Shown in pieces: positions 52,994 to 61,319 of a stretch of DNA of 64,000 nucleotides. The DNA comes from Candidatus Margulisiibacteriota bacterium (GTDB lineage: Bacteria; Margulisbacteria; WOR-1; JAHJIW01). Each line of letters starts with the position of its first letter. Positions within the stretch are counted from its first letter, which is position 1. Location of the stretch: the NCBI GenBank assembly GCA_018823125.1, contig JAHJIW010000011.1:62001-126000 (forward strand). The letters run 5' to 3'. A program made the translations under genes and the position numbers. The notes under the pieces were generated by a model that saw nothing but the letters and a program-made list of their open reading frames with translations, searched no databases and was not told the origin of the DNA.

Positions 52994-54556
52994 TCTTGAA
53001 TTTCGAGCGTAAGCTAACTCGATTTTTCTTTGGTTCATGCGGTTTTTCATGGGTTCTAACCTTCTATGCAATAACTGCACCTCAGGAGCAAAGGCTGGAA
53101 ATATATCCAGCGGTTTTTTCAAGGTAACATGCAGTTTTCTGTCCTTTAACAGGAGGTTCGAGCCAAGATAGAAAAGAATCTTCTTTTTTGTTTCCAGGCT
53201 GCCATTGGTAAAACTTTCTCTGGCAGTTTCAGCAAATGAAAAGACCTGCTCGGCTTTTTCAAGCCATGCTTCAGTCCTCTGGTTTGAATCCACCAAGAGT
53301 TCTTCCAGCCTCTGTTTTTCTTTTAGCAGTTTTTCCTTTTTCTTCTTATATTCATCTGGCTCAATCTCATTATTCATCCGCATCTCAAATATTACGTCCA
53401 GGTTTCTCGTACACCTGCCAAGAGCTTGCTGTTGCGATTGGATAATTTGATTCCTGTCTTCCATTTCTTTGGCGTGCTCTTGTTTCAAGCATTTAATCGC
53501 CCACTGATGGAATTCGGGGGGAATCCTGATAGTATTTATGACATCAACCACTTGTTTTTCCAGTTCTTCTTCCCTGATGGTTTTCTGGCTACAATTTGGG
53601 TCAAGCTTTTTAGTGCAGCGGTAATATTTATAATTATGCGTATTTCCATTTTTTTGATGTTTAAACTTGTTTTCGGCAGTAATGGAAGCTCCGCACTCTC
53701 CACACCTTATAAGCCCCGTATAAGCAAATAAATGCCGTTTAGGACGTGGTTTCCCCCGACCACTGATGATTTGCTGCGCTGTTTCATATTCTGCTTGGGT
53801 AATCGTCGGTTCGTGACTACCTGGGTAAAGCTCTTTTTTCCAATAAAAGCTCCCATAATAAAAAGGATTTTTAAAAGTAAGATAAAACTTGCTCTTAGTA
53901 ATCTTCTTACCTTTGTCGGTAGTTAATCCCATATCATTTGCAACTTCATAAAGTTTGTTAACAGTATAGTTCTGTTCGATTATCATGTACCATAATTTTT
54001 TAACGAGGTCGAATCTATCTGGGTCTTTGTATATTGGTGGTTTGTCTGGCAGGTTATACTTGTTGTTTAAATAACCCAGGGGCGGTTTATGGGGATACCA
54101 TCCACTGCTTAGTTTTTTTCGCTGCCCTCTTTTGGTGGTTACGCTAAGGTCAAGGCTAAACTGGGTAGCAGAACCAAATTCAAGAGTCATCATTAGGACA
54201 TTATCGGTGGGGGAAAAACCTCTTTGATAAGTCTGTATATGTTTTATCGTGCCTTGCTGTAAATGCCAGCTTATCGTTCCGGCGTCAATCGGATTTCTTG
54301 TCAGCCTATCGAGCTTCCAACAAATTATCCCTTGGGCTTCCCCTTTTTGAATCCTTTCTATCATTTGGGTAAAAATCGGTCGGCCTGGTGCTTTTGCGGA
54401 TTTTTCTTCCTTAAAAACCTTTTTTATGGTTAGGCCTTTTTGTTTGGCAAGCCTGGTAAGTTCTTCAATTTGTGAAGGGATTGATGCAATCTGACGGTCT
54501 TCGCTTTCAGATGATTTTCTTGTATAGAGAAAATATTTAATTGAATTTTCCTTCAT
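52964..54556 (-). CDS. large serine recombinase
   Basis: The 530-residue protein is a large serine integrase. The catalytic Ser is in FLYTRKSSESEDRQIASI (about residue 15). The resolvase domain continues with IICWKLDRLTRNPIDAGTI, followed by the recombinase domain and a zinc ribbon (IRCGECGASI … YYRCTKK). A coiled coil lies near residues 390-450. The C-terminus is translated from the antisense of tRNA-His, so the last dozen residues (RWGGLGESNP) are dictated by the tRNA. It probably catalyses element integration at that site. Confidence 0.9.
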   Translation of the reverse strand: MKENSIKYFLYTRKSSESEDRQIASIPSQIEELTRLAKQKGLTIKKVFKEEKSAKAPGRPIFTQMIERIQKGEAQGIICWKLDRLTRNPIDAGTISWHLQQGTIKHIQTYQRGFSPTDNVLMMTLEFGSATQFSLDLSVTTKRGQRKKLSSGWYPHKPPLGYLNNKYNLPDKPPIYKDPDRFDLVKKLWYMIIEQNYTVNKLYEVANDMGLTTDKGKKITKSKFYLTFKNPFYYGSFYWKKELYPGSHEPTITQAEYETAQQIISGRGKPRPKRHLFAYTGLIRCGECGASITAENKFKHQKNGNTHNYKYYRCTKKLDPNCSQKTIREEELEKQVVDVINTIRIPPEFHQWAIKCLKQEHAKEMEDRNQIIQSQQQALGRCTRNLDVIFEMRMNNEIEPDEYKKKKEKLLKEKQRLEELLVDSNQRTEAWLEKAEQVFSFAETARESFTNGSLETKKKILFYLGSNLLLKDRKLHVTLKKPLDIFPAFAPEVQLLHRRLEPMKNRMNQRKIELAYARNSRWGGLGESNP

Positions 54557-54644
54557 TGCCTACCTTCTGATCTCGACCAAATGTTACCATGTTTTAACGC
54601 TTTTCAGCACGATTATTGTTGCATGTCGCTTTCATTGGTAATTC

Positions 54645-55292
54645 CTAATAAAATGCACGGAGTCTACTACACGCTTCATCTAATCTTTTTTGAAGCTTAG
54701 TAGGTTTGCCTGCATAATATTTTCGCCTCATTTTTGCTGATAATTTATCTATTTTATCTTCCAAGTTATAAAGGACAGTTAAGAAATGGTATTTTCCATC
54801 CCGATTTTCATTCCTCGATTTGTAGGTTAAGTTATAACAATGCCGGCATCCAAAATAGTCCCCTGCCTTGTAAAGCGTGGCAACCCTTTTACTACAATAC
54901 TTACCGTTTATTGAAAGCGGGCAAATAAACCAGTATCGCTCTGCGCCATAGTTGCATGGGGTAGTTGTTAAAGTCACTTTATAATCAAATTCCTTCTTCT
55001 CATTATTGTCTTCAGTTTGAGTATAACGAAGGTGTATATAGTTATCTTTGCCTAATGTTGAAACTGTAATATTGATAGCATTTTTCTCATCCGAAAAACT
55101 ATTTGGCCATTCAATAATTGCGGATATCAAACCGATCAGGTAGCCCTGCTGTTTCAGCCAGCGGATATCTATTTTTGATAATCGATCTGCTTCTCTTTTG
55201 CCTGCACATTTAACCATGTTTTTCGCCATTCCTACCGAAATCATTAAGGATCCACTCGGGACTCGTCTTTCACTTCTTCCAAACGAACCCAT
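54645..55292 (-). CDS. zinc-ribbon protein of unknown function, element gene
   Basis: The protein of about 215 residues starts at the ATG at 55292 (MGSFGRSERRVPSGS), which directly follows the preceding gene's stop; a longer start at 55316 would overlap that gene. It has a strand-rich middle and a CPLSINGKYCSKR … GDYFGCRHCYNLTYKSRNEN cysteine cluster that looks zinc-binding, then a helical C-terminus. The YFGCRHC-NLTY motif occurs in proteins of other mobile elements, as far as I recall. Function is unknown. Confidence 0.68.
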   Translation of the reverse strand: MGSFGRSERRVPSGSLMISVGMAKNMVKCAGKREADRLSKIDIRWLKQQGYLIGLISAIIEWPNSFSDEKNAINITVSTLGKDNYIHLRYTQTEDNNEKKEFDYKVTLTTTPCNYGAERYWFICPLSINGKYCSKRVATLYKAGDYFGCRHCYNLTYKSRNENRDGKYHFLTVLYNLEDKIDKLSAKMRRKYYAGKPTKLQKRLDEACSRLRAFY

Positions 55293-55293
55293 T

Positions 55294-55824
55294 TTATTTT
55301 TCGGAAATATCAACATCTATTGCCAACGGAATGTTATGTTTTTTTCCAGTACGAGCGGCTTGGATGCGCTGCAATTCGTGAAGGGCTTTATAAATGCCTC
55401 GCTCGATGCTTGCCTCGTAGCGTATAAGCTTCCCGTAAGTATCAAATTTGGCAAAATTGATGCTCATCGCCTTGCCAAGCGTCTTTGGGGTGTCGACGAT
55501 TTCGAAATCACTACCGTTTAGATCATAGTTCATCATCTCCCGTTCTACTCGCATTACACGTCTCAATCGCCAGGTATTAGCAGTGATCCTATCTACCAGC
55601 ATAAATTCAAGCTCTGTTTCCGGTTCTAATTCCGTCCTCAATCTTTTGCCGATTTCAATAAGAACTTCCTCGTCTTCTCCTGCAAGCAAAACCTCTTTAC
55701 TTAATAAACCGTGTTTCAAAGCGTTATATTTACTTACTACTTTGCCCTCTTGAGTTTTAGGCCCGGTGGACTGTAAGGCGTTCTGCTGATTGGCCTCCAA
55801 CTGTTTTTGTGATACTTCATTCAT
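55294..55824 (-). CDS. conserved element protein with STGPKTQEGK motif
   Basis: The 176-residue protein starts ANQQNALQSTGPKTQEGK and continues SKYNALKHGLLSKE, a recurring but uncharacterised motif pair in bacterial accessory regions. The rest is helical, with LVDRITANTWRLRRVMRVE. Function unknown; a DNA-associated role is a guess. It overlaps the primase-like gene by 8 nt and precedes the zinc-ribbon gene without a gap, so it belongs to one operon with the replication genes. Confidence 0.72.
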   Translation of the reverse strand: MNEVSQKQLEANQQNALQSTGPKTQEGKVVSKYNALKHGLLSKEVLLAGEDEEVLIEIGKRLRTELEPETELEFMLVDRITANTWRLRRVMRVEREMMNYDLNGSDFEIVDTPKTLGKAMSINFAKFDTYGKLIRYEASIERGIYKALHELQRIQAARTGKKHNIPLAIDVDISEK

Positions 55825-57997
55825 GGTTTCCCTCCTTATTGATATCTACCCCACCATACTGTTCACTATTGTTTTGCTGGGTAGATATAGTGAGCGGCGT
55901 GGTGGGGTAAACCAGCATTTTCCTTTTGTCATCAGGGTCTCGCTCCTGCATTATTAAGCCAGCGTTTTCTAACATCGGTATAATCTGCATTCGTAGAAGC
56001 CAATCGGCCAATACCCGTCCGTATTCCTGGATGTGCTTCTGCGTTACCTCTCGCCTCGTTAAACCCAGCCATTCTGCCGTATTATTGCCTCTATCCAGAT
56101 TTTTCTCTCTCCAAGCGGGGGTAATGATATCTTGGTATATCTGATAAATATAGGGGGGCAGATTAAACTCCTGGCTTTCGGAAATTATATGCCACACTTT
56201 GAACGCCTCATTGATATCATCTTCATTTACTATGATTGTCGATCCACTTCTTTCTCTGAACCATAAATTAAGTAAGGCAAATGCCTTAATAAGTGAGAGA
56301 ATACGTCCAATATCCCGCTGGTGTCTTGGTTTTAATATCTTATTTACAGTAAAAAATGCCTTTTCTATCTTTTCAGGCGAGCTTATTTTTATATCTCTAA
56401 TCTTTGCCTGCTTGATTGCTCGTATTCGCTCTTTGAGTAATTTTCGTTCCGGTTCATTCTCTAGAAATTGTTGAAATGTTAAGCTATCAGCTTCTTTTCT
56501 TATTTTTTGATAAATTGCTTCTCTTATTTTCTCTCGATTGGTTTCTGGGCTTAATAAAAGGAATCTCGTTGTCTCTTGCTCATCGAGTTTTAATCCCGCA
56601 GTGCAGAAAATCACGGATGGGAAACCTCGGAGATAGATATTTTTTGTCCTAAGTCCTGCTTTTTGGGATTTATCCGTAATCTTTATCCGAATTTCCTTTT
56701 TGTCGTGAGACAATAGAGGACGCAGGTGCTGTAAGAGCAAAGTATGCGGCTGGTCAAGAAAAATCAGAATCTTTCTGGATAAATCAACGGTATATCCTTC
56801 TTTCTCTTTTTCGTATTTCCCAGCGTCATGAAAGAATGCGGTGGGACTGCAATAGCCAACTTCGATTATATCTTCTTCTGGGAATAGTTGGGCGATCTCC
56901 GTGGGGATATATGATTTTCCGGTTGATGACGGCGCATTAAAACTGATATTTAACTGTGAGTTTTCTGTATAGGCGGAAAGTTCACATAAAAAGGTTATTA
57001 GTTTATTTTCCTCGTCCTTTTTGATGGTCAAGCCTAATATCTCGATGAGTTTTTGAGTCGAAAGCGGCTTAAACTGCGAAGTATCAATCTTTTCGGGATA
57101 TTCTTTTGCGTATTTCCCAAATAAATCTTCTGTTGAGCCTTTCAGTTTAACAAAATAATCAGTTATATCCCCGCCTTCCCCAACTTCATCAGGCAAAGTG
57201 ATAAGGTAGAGATCGTTATTTCCAGTCTCGAAAAGCATATCCACAACCCGTCTGGATCCATTCCGGCCAGCTTCGTCATTGTCATAGCAAATGTAGATTT
57301 TTCTCCCTTTCCCAATCTTCTCGACCCATTCCTGCTTGAAGGTCATGGCTCCGTGCGTCGAGCTGATCGCCGGTATTCCTTTTGATATCAACAGCAGTCT
57401 ATCCAGCTCGCCCTCGCAGATTACAAGCATTTTTTCTATATTTTGCAGAACTTCCCAATCGTATATTTGAGCTTCTACACCTTTCGGATAGGTCATTTTG
57501 TCATTGCCTTTGTTAGGATCTTGCCTTAACTTGAAAAACACAAAATTGCCATTGTTATCCTTAATTGGGATAGTTATCCAAGATTTACCATAGAATTCGC
57601 CCAGGCCGAGCTTGCACACCCCTATAACCGCATCTGTGATGCCTCTGGCGTTTAAATACCGCCTAATTTGTTCGGGAAGCGCTTGATGGCACTTTTCCAC
57701 CAAATCTTGATTGAACTTAGCTTTTTTATGATTTGGGCGTTTGATTGGACACAAGACAATATCTTTTGAATCGTCACCAAAATGCTTTGCAAGTGTTATA
57801 AGATTGCCGCTCGTACCACATTTTTTGCAATCATATTGCCCAGTATTAGCGCTAAAATAAAGATGCCTCTCACTACCCCTGCTGTCGTTATCACAGCCAT
57901 TAAATAAACATTGAGTTATTAGTTCTCCGCCTCTTTCTATAAAAATAATCCCTTTTTTACTTAAGTACTCTTTAATTGTAATTGTTTCTAAACTCAT
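55817..57997 (-). CDS. primase/helicase-like replication protein
   Basis: The 726-residue protein has an N-terminal zinc-finger region (CLFNGCDND … CKKCGTSG, about 28-62) like CHC2 primases, a Toprim domain (CEGELDRLL about 193; YDNDEAGRNGS about 238), and an ATPase domain with Walker A APSSTGKS (about 356) and LIFLDQPHTLL as Walker B. The C-terminal third contains a winged-helix-like region. This order matches replication proteins of phages and plasmids. It overlaps the genes on both sides by a few bases. A 26-bp part of its end recurs at the element's right end. Confidence 0.85.
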   Translation of the reverse strand: MSLETITIKEYLSKKGIIFIERGGELITQCLFNGCDNDSRGSERHLYFSANTGQYDCKKCGTSGNLITLAKHFGDDSKDIVLCPIKRPNHKKAKFNQDLVEKCHQALPEQIRRYLNARGITDAVIGVCKLGLGEFYGKSWITIPIKDNNGNFVFFKLRQDPNKGNDKMTYPKGVEAQIYDWEVLQNIEKMLVICEGELDRLLLISKGIPAISSTHGAMTFKQEWVEKIGKGRKIYICYDNDEAGRNGSRRVVDMLFETGNNDLYLITLPDEVGEGGDITDYFVKLKGSTEDLFGKYAKEYPEKIDTSQFKPLSTQKLIEILGLTIKKDEENKLITFLCELSAYTENSQLNISFNAPSSTGKSYIPTEIAQLFPEEDIIEVGYCSPTAFFHDAGKYEKEKEGYTVDLSRKILIFLDQPHTLLLQHLRPLLSHDKKEIRIKITDKSQKAGLRTKNIYLRGFPSVIFCTAGLKLDEQETTRFLLLSPETNREKIREAIYQKIRKEADSLTFQQFLENEPERKLLKERIRAIKQAKIRDIKISSPEKIEKAFFTVNKILKPRHQRDIGRILSLIKAFALLNLWFRERSGSTIIVNEDDINEAFKVWHIISESQEFNLPPYIYQIYQDIITPAWREKNLDRGNNTAEWLGLTRREVTQKHIQEYGRVLADWLLRMQIIPMLENAGLIMQERDPDDKRKMLVYPTTPLTISTQQNNSEQYGGVDINKEGNHE
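55886..55911 (+). repeat. 26-bp repeat (copy 1, inside the primase gene)
   Basis: The sequence begins TATAGTGAG and ends TGGTGGGGTAAA. It matches 63229-63254 at 23 of 26 positions in the same orientation. A further inverted relative is at 55847-55870, giving an inverted repeat in the last codons of the primase gene. Confidence 0.65.
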
Positions 57998-58170
57998 TTT
58001 AATGCCTCCGTTTTTATGTGGTTCTTTGAAACTGCTTTTGGTTGATAAACTGCTCTTACAAGCCCAATCAATCTTTCTCCATTTTCCCTTGCCTCCTTTC
58101 CGCTTATTTCCACTCCGAAGCGGTTTTTGTAAAGTATTTGAAATTGTTTAATTTGATCATTAGTTAACAT
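57994..58170 (-). CDS. small element protein (58 residues) upstream of the primase gene
   Basis: This short frame encodes MLTNDQIKQFQILYKNRFGV with EISGKEARENGERLIGLVR after it. Very similar small proteins occur next to replication genes on plasmids and phages of uncultivated bacteria, as far as I recall. Its stop overlaps the primase start as ATGA, and GGAGG for the primase lies in its last codons, so the two are translationally coupled. The start ATG follows the DUF5659-like gene's stop. Function unknown. Confidence 0.72.
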   Translation of the reverse strand: MLTNDQIKQFQILYKNRFGVEISGKEARENGERLIGLVRAVYQPKAVSKNHIKTEALK

Positions 58171-58171
58171 T

Positions 58172-58423
58172 TCAAATGTTATAAATCCTCGTCTTTATTT
58201 CCTTAAGAAAATTAAAGAAACTGATCGGTTCAACATTGGCCTGATGGGCAAAATAAAGTTTTATCAAATCATCAAGCTGCTCATCCCTTTTAATGGAGAA
58301 AATAGCCTTAGAAGGATTGCTCCGATCGATTGTTTCTATCTGGTAGCCAAAGCAACAAAGGGCTGAACATAAAGAAATATCTGAGGTTTTGAAGTAATCT
58401 TTTTCATGTAATAGTTTTTTCAT
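58172..58423 (-). CDS. DUF5659-like small protein, first gene of the replication operon
   Basis: The 83-residue protein reads like DUF5659: FKTSDISLCSALCCFGYQIETIDRS, AIFSIKRDEQLDDLIKLYFA and PISFFNFLKEIKTRI. Members are common on phages and plasmids and have no known function. An AGGAGG ribosome site precedes the ATG. It lies directly downstream of a promoter bracketed by two GGTGA/TCACC dyads, so this gene leads the replication operon that ends with the recombinase region. Confidence 0.72.
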   Translation of the reverse strand: MKKLLHEKDYFKTSDISLCSALCCFGYQIETIDRSNPSKAIFSIKRDEQLDDLIKLYFAHQANVEPISFFNFLKEIKTRIYNI

Positions 58424-58450
58424 ATAAAATCATTCCTCCTACTACTACAT

Positions 58451-58464
58451 GGTGAAAAATCACC
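58451..58464 (-). promoter_or_regulatory. operator-like dyad, promoter-proximal
   Basis: GGTGAAAAATCACC has perfect 5-bp arms around 4 bp. It lies between the -10 box and the ATG of the 58172-58423 gene, in position to block transcription. Confidence 0.5.
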
Positions 58465-58478
58465 CAGAAGGAGACAAT

Positions 58479-58507
58479 TGTATAAAATTAGCTATAAATT
58501 TTCGCAA
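58479..58507 (-). promoter_or_regulatory. promoter of the replication operon
   Basis: On the minus strand TTGCGA (58502-58507) is followed after 17 nt by TATACA (58479-58484). The two dyads lie about 15-20 bp either side of it. Confidence 0.55.
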
Positions 58508-58527
58508 AATATCTATATTGGGAGTTC

Positions 58528-58539
58528 GGTGATTTCACC
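58528..58539 (-). promoter_or_regulatory. operator-like dyad, promoter-distal
   Basis: GGTGATTTCACC has perfect 5-bp arms around 2 bp and the same half-sites as 58451-58464. It lies upstream of the -35 box. Paired sites suggest cooperative repression, perhaps by the element's XRE protein or an unseen regulator. Confidence 0.45.
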
Positions 58540-58562
58540 TAGATTGATATTGACAGAGGATT

Positions 58563-59375
58563 CTACTTATCGGAGATTAGAGTAAATCGGGTCTTGTAGG
58601 CCTTTACTTGTTTATAAGAGAAAAAGGGATCTCCCTCTATTTGATTTCCATCCATTTGGATGATGGCCTTTTTTAAGGTTTTGGAGAGCTGCTTCTTTCT
58701 TGCTTTATTTTGATCTGGCACCTTGATTATGCCAAATCCTCTGTTTTGAGCTTCATTGTTAGCGTCATCAAAATCATTGCTAAAATCCTGTGCGATTTTT
58801 CTGAGGTTGGTTTTTTTACCTAAGTGAGGCTTTTCCCAAGATATCTCTCCGTTGTTTTCAGCTAATTGTCCCAGCATTTCCCATTGTATGTTTGGCAGTA
58901 GACTTTTTCTGTCCTCAAATCCCATTTCTTTATAATTTCTGGTTTCATTGACGTTTTTACCAGTGATCTTTATAGTATGTCCATCGATAAATTTAATTGT
59001 TATAGCATCCCATTTAGTACCGTTAGGAACTATTACGGGATTGATCGGCAACTTAGGAATCCTTTTTTTCTCAATCTTAGCGGCCTTATGCTTATATGAT
59101 TTATATAATTCATCAAATTTTGGCTGATTGATTGTTGCCCAATAGCGAAATACTTGTTCTTCAACCATCCCAGGACATGCATCTGGTTTGATGAAAAAAG
59201 CTCCTTCTCTTCCTAATTTATAAAGTGCCTGTCTTTGTCTATGAAGAGATATTCCTAGCGAGGGTTTAACTTCGAATGTTACACGAGAAAGCAGCTCGTC
59301 TTGACAAACTAATTCCTCTTTGATTTCGTTTATTATCAACCACTTGCAATAATCAGATTTTTCTTCATGTGTCAT
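58563..59375 (-). CDS. element protein of unknown function, possible winged-helix part
   Basis: The 270-residue protein is soluble, Lys-rich and not assignable. The N-terminal half is helical. Residues about 115-160 (PNGTKWDAITIKFIDGHTIKI and then TGKNVNETRNYKEMGF) look like a small strand-turn-helix module. The C-terminal LSKTLKKAIIQMDGNQIEGDPFFSY segment may be a winged-helix-like or DNA-binding end. Similar short phrases occur in accessory proteins of uncultivated bacteria. It ends about 140 nt upstream of the replication operon and is probably transcribed separately. Confidence 0.65.
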   Translation of the reverse strand: MTHEEKSDYCKWLIINEIKEELVCQDELLSRVTFEVKPSLGISLHRQRQALYKLGREGAFFIKPDACPGMVEEQVFRYWATINQPKFDELYKSYKHKAAKIEKKRIPKLPINPVIVPNGTKWDAITIKFIDGHTIKITGKNVNETRNYKEMGFEDRKSLLPNIQWEMLGQLAENNGEISWEKPHLGKKTNLRKIAQDFSNDFDDANNEAQNRGFGIIKVPDQNKARKKQLSKTLKKAIIQMDGNQIEGDPFFSYKQVKAYKTRFTLISDK

Positions 59376-59447
59376 AGTAATTTATTGTAATTCTGCCCCA
59401 TTTTATCAAAAATTTAGGGTTATTCCAAATCGGCATGAAAAAAGCTC

Positions 59448-60494
59448 TTAGAAAAGGATAGTAGCTCTTAACTTGTAATGGTCATATTTTATTTCATTAA
59501 GATTTACTATTTGAAATGGCGCTTTGTCTTTTGTATCAAGATGAGCAAAAAAATCAGAATCTGTGCCCAAAACATCTCCATTTTCATCATAATATGTAAC
59601 TGAAATTTCTATGGCAGTCGCATATCTTCCTGTATTATTTTGTGCTTCTCCAACTATTACCGGTATTCCTGCGGCTGAAGTTGCTCTATGGCTTAGTATA
59701 TCAATATGTCTATTTCCTCCAATTACGCTTTTCAATGACTTCCTAGGTGCATTATCTGCTTTGTTTTTTGTAGTTGATTTTATTTTCTTCCCCTTCTCAT
59801 AGTATTCTTCCTTTAGAAGATTGCCCTCATTGTCATAATTTCTAGCATAGCCATCTAATGCCCCATCATTGAAATACATTTCCCGTTGTAAGTGTCCATC
59901 TGTGTAGAAGGTTCTTAATATCCCGTCTAGCTTGCCTTCTTTATAGTTGGATTCATATTTAATTTGGCCATTAGGATAGAACATTTTGTTTAAGCCCTCT
60001 GGGGTTCCATTTTTTAGGTTTCCTTCAAGCTGAAGAATGCCATTATCGAATACTTTAATAACCCCATTCTTTTTCCCTGCCACAAAACTAGTAATAGATT
60101 GTAATTTTCCGTTTTCATCATAATATGCGTTTTGATGACCTTCAAAAAGATTATCTTTTAAATTGTAACTTACCTTAAGATTTCCGTTTTCATAATATTC
60201 GATCTGTTTGCCATTTATTTTGTTGTTTTTGTATTGAACTAATAATTCTAACTTGCCATCTGAATAATACCGACTAACAAATCCATCAGGGATATTACCA
60301 ACGACCTCTTTTGCTACCCCATTCTCATCAAAAAGCTTATGAGCAATCATCTTATTATGCTCATAAAAAGTTACTTCTTTGGCGATCCCATTTGCATATC
60401 TTTGTGTAATTTCAGAAGTCACTTCGGCAATAGAACTGCTTGACGAAATTGCCATAATAATAAGCATAAACAGTAAAACAGTGATTTTCTTCAT
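59448..60494 (-). CDS. secreted MORN-variant repeat protein (YwqK-like) with FxLYD-type end
   Basis: The 348-residue protein has a signal peptide (ITVLLFMLIIMAISSSSSIAEV) and about eight tandem 20-23-residue repeats of the MORN variant kind (for example YYENGNLKVSYNLKDNLFEGH and MFYPNGQIKYESNYKEGKLDG) over residues 30-235. The last 90 residues resemble an FxLYD-type domain (VGEAQNNTGRYATAIEISVTYYDENGDVLGTD). Databases often call such repeats YwqK-family antitoxin, but that function is poorly supported. A neighbouring secreted protein gene follows 130 nt upstream. Confidence 0.78.
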   Translation of the reverse strand: MKKITVLLFMLIIMAISSSSSIAEVTSEITQRYANGIAKEVTFYEHNKMIAHKLFDENGVAKEVVGNIPDGFVSRYYSDGKLELLVQYKNNKINGKQIEYYENGNLKVSYNLKDNLFEGHQNAYYDENGKLQSITSFVAGKKNGVIKVFDNGILQLEGNLKNGTPEGLNKMFYPNGQIKYESNYKEGKLDGILRTFYTDGHLQREMYFNDGALDGYARNYDNEGNLLKEEYYEKGKKIKSTTKNKADNAPRKSLKSVIGGNRHIDILSHRATSAAGIPVIVGEAQNNTGRYATAIEISVTYYDENGDVLGTDSDFFAHLDTKDKAPFQIVNLNEIKYDHYKLRATILF

Positions 60495-60621
60495 TTAATC
60501 CCTCCAAAAGATGGCTTTAGCACAGCATCCTTATGCTACCGAGTATTTTTTAGCAACAACATCATGAGCAATAGCAAACGAAGCTACCATTTTGTTTGTT
60601 CCTTAGTTTTTGATTTATTCA

Positions 60622-61020
60622 TCATTTACCCTTTCTAAAGTCTTCAATAGTATATTTACCCATGAACTTATCTTTGTAATAAACATAAGAATGTTTAATT
60701 ATTTTATCGCTTTTATTATCAATGTATTCACTATTAGCTACGTTCCATATTGATTTAGCCATTCCCCCGTAAGGATCTTTAATGCTATCATCAACACTAA
60801 GATATAATCCCATAGCGACCTTCCCAAGCTCACTTAAGTAAACTCTAATTGTATCTCCTTTAATCTCTACCCTTTCAAAGATACTGTTGTCACCAAGCAG
60901 GAGTTCTAAATAAACTTTAATTTCAACCTTATTATCAATATTTGTCACATCTACCAAAGAAAATGCCGGACCAGATAAAACCATTAAAATAAACATAACT
61001 AATAATAATTTACTTCTCAC
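60622..61020 (-). CDS. small secreted protein of unknown function
   Basis: Starting at the GTG at 61020, which has GGGGTGA upstream, the protein has 132 residues with a signal peptide (SKLLLVMFILMVLSGPAFS). The mature part is a strand-rich domain (KVEIKVYLELLLGDNSIFERVEIKGDTIRVYLSE) followed by GGMAKSIWNVANSEYID. I recognise no family. A longer frame to 61140 exists but would run antisense-free through the superinfection-immunity-like gene, so I reject it. It lies 5 nt behind that gene. Confidence 0.65.
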   Translation of the reverse strand: MRSKLLLVMFILMVLSGPAFSLVDVTNIDNKVEIKVYLELLLGDNSIFERVEIKGDTIRVYLSELGKVAMGLYLSVDDSIKDPYGGMAKSIWNVANSEYIDNKSDKIIKHSYVYYKDKFMGKYTIEDFRKGK

Positions 61021-61025
61021 AAAGA

Positions 61026-61205
61026 TCACCCCTTTTTTTCGGCCGCTAAAGCCCAGCATAATGCCCCTACTCACCCGAAAAAAGTCCAACCGAGCAATAT
61101 GTTCAATGCAATAATCCCATCGCGACCCTTTCTGTTCCATGCAATTATTGACGGAGCAAAATAAATAACTAAAAATGCGATAAACATTAGTGTTGAATCG
61201 TCCAT
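61026..61205 (-). pseudogene. superinfection-immunity-like small membrane protein with in-frame TGA
   Basis: This frame, too short for routine detection, starts at an ATG with a GGAGGA site and encodes two hydrophobic segments, MFIAFLVIYFAPSIIAWNRK and IIALNILLGWTFFG. It then meets TGA at codon 45 (61071-61073) and continues in the same frame as VGALCWALAAEKKG to a second TGA. Superinfection-immunity proteins (T4 Imm-like) have GWT-x(2)-GW at this point, so the TGA replaces an expected Trp. The simplest reading is a Trp-to-stop mutation; the first 44 residues may still be made. Confidence 0.72.
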
Positions 61206-61267
61206 TTCTTTCCTCCGATTCATTGCGTTAATGGTAGGTTTTTCTCTAAACTATGAGCATATGTTAT

Positions 61268-61285
61268 CACCGCATATATGCGGTG
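61268..61285 (+). promoter_or_regulatory. 18-bp perfect palindrome, likely repressor operator
   Basis: CACCGCATATATGCGGTG is its own reverse complement. It ends at the region expected for the -35 of the XRE gene and lies between the divergent XRE and superinfection-immunity-like genes. This is the expected place for an XRE repressor to control both directions. Confidence 0.7.
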
Positions 61286-61306
61286 TAAAGCCAATATTGC
61301 CTGTGT

Positions 61307-61312
61307 GATAAT
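61307..61312 (+). promoter_or_regulatory. -10 element of the XRE gene, leaderless
   Basis: GATAAT lies 7 nt before the ATG at 61320, and the expected -35 region overlaps the right end of the palindrome. No ribosome site is present. Confidence 0.45.
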
Positions 61313-61319
61313 CCCATCC

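Noticed and set aside
52674-52994. Minus-strand frame of 106 residues over the tRNA-Arg and tRNA-His genes (contains REDSNLQPAGSKPDA)
   Set aside because: It is the antisense translation of two tRNA genes, a well-known source of false proteins, and has no ribosome site.
59448-60494. Toxin-antitoxin antitoxin of the YwqK family
   Set aside because: The protein is secreted and made of MORN-like repeats; no toxin gene is adjacent, so the label is probably an annotation artefact.
61021-61140. N-terminal extension of the small secreted protein gene
   Set aside because: It would put 40 residues before a clear signal peptide and runs through the superinfection-immunity-like frame; the GTG at 61020 has a good ribosome site.
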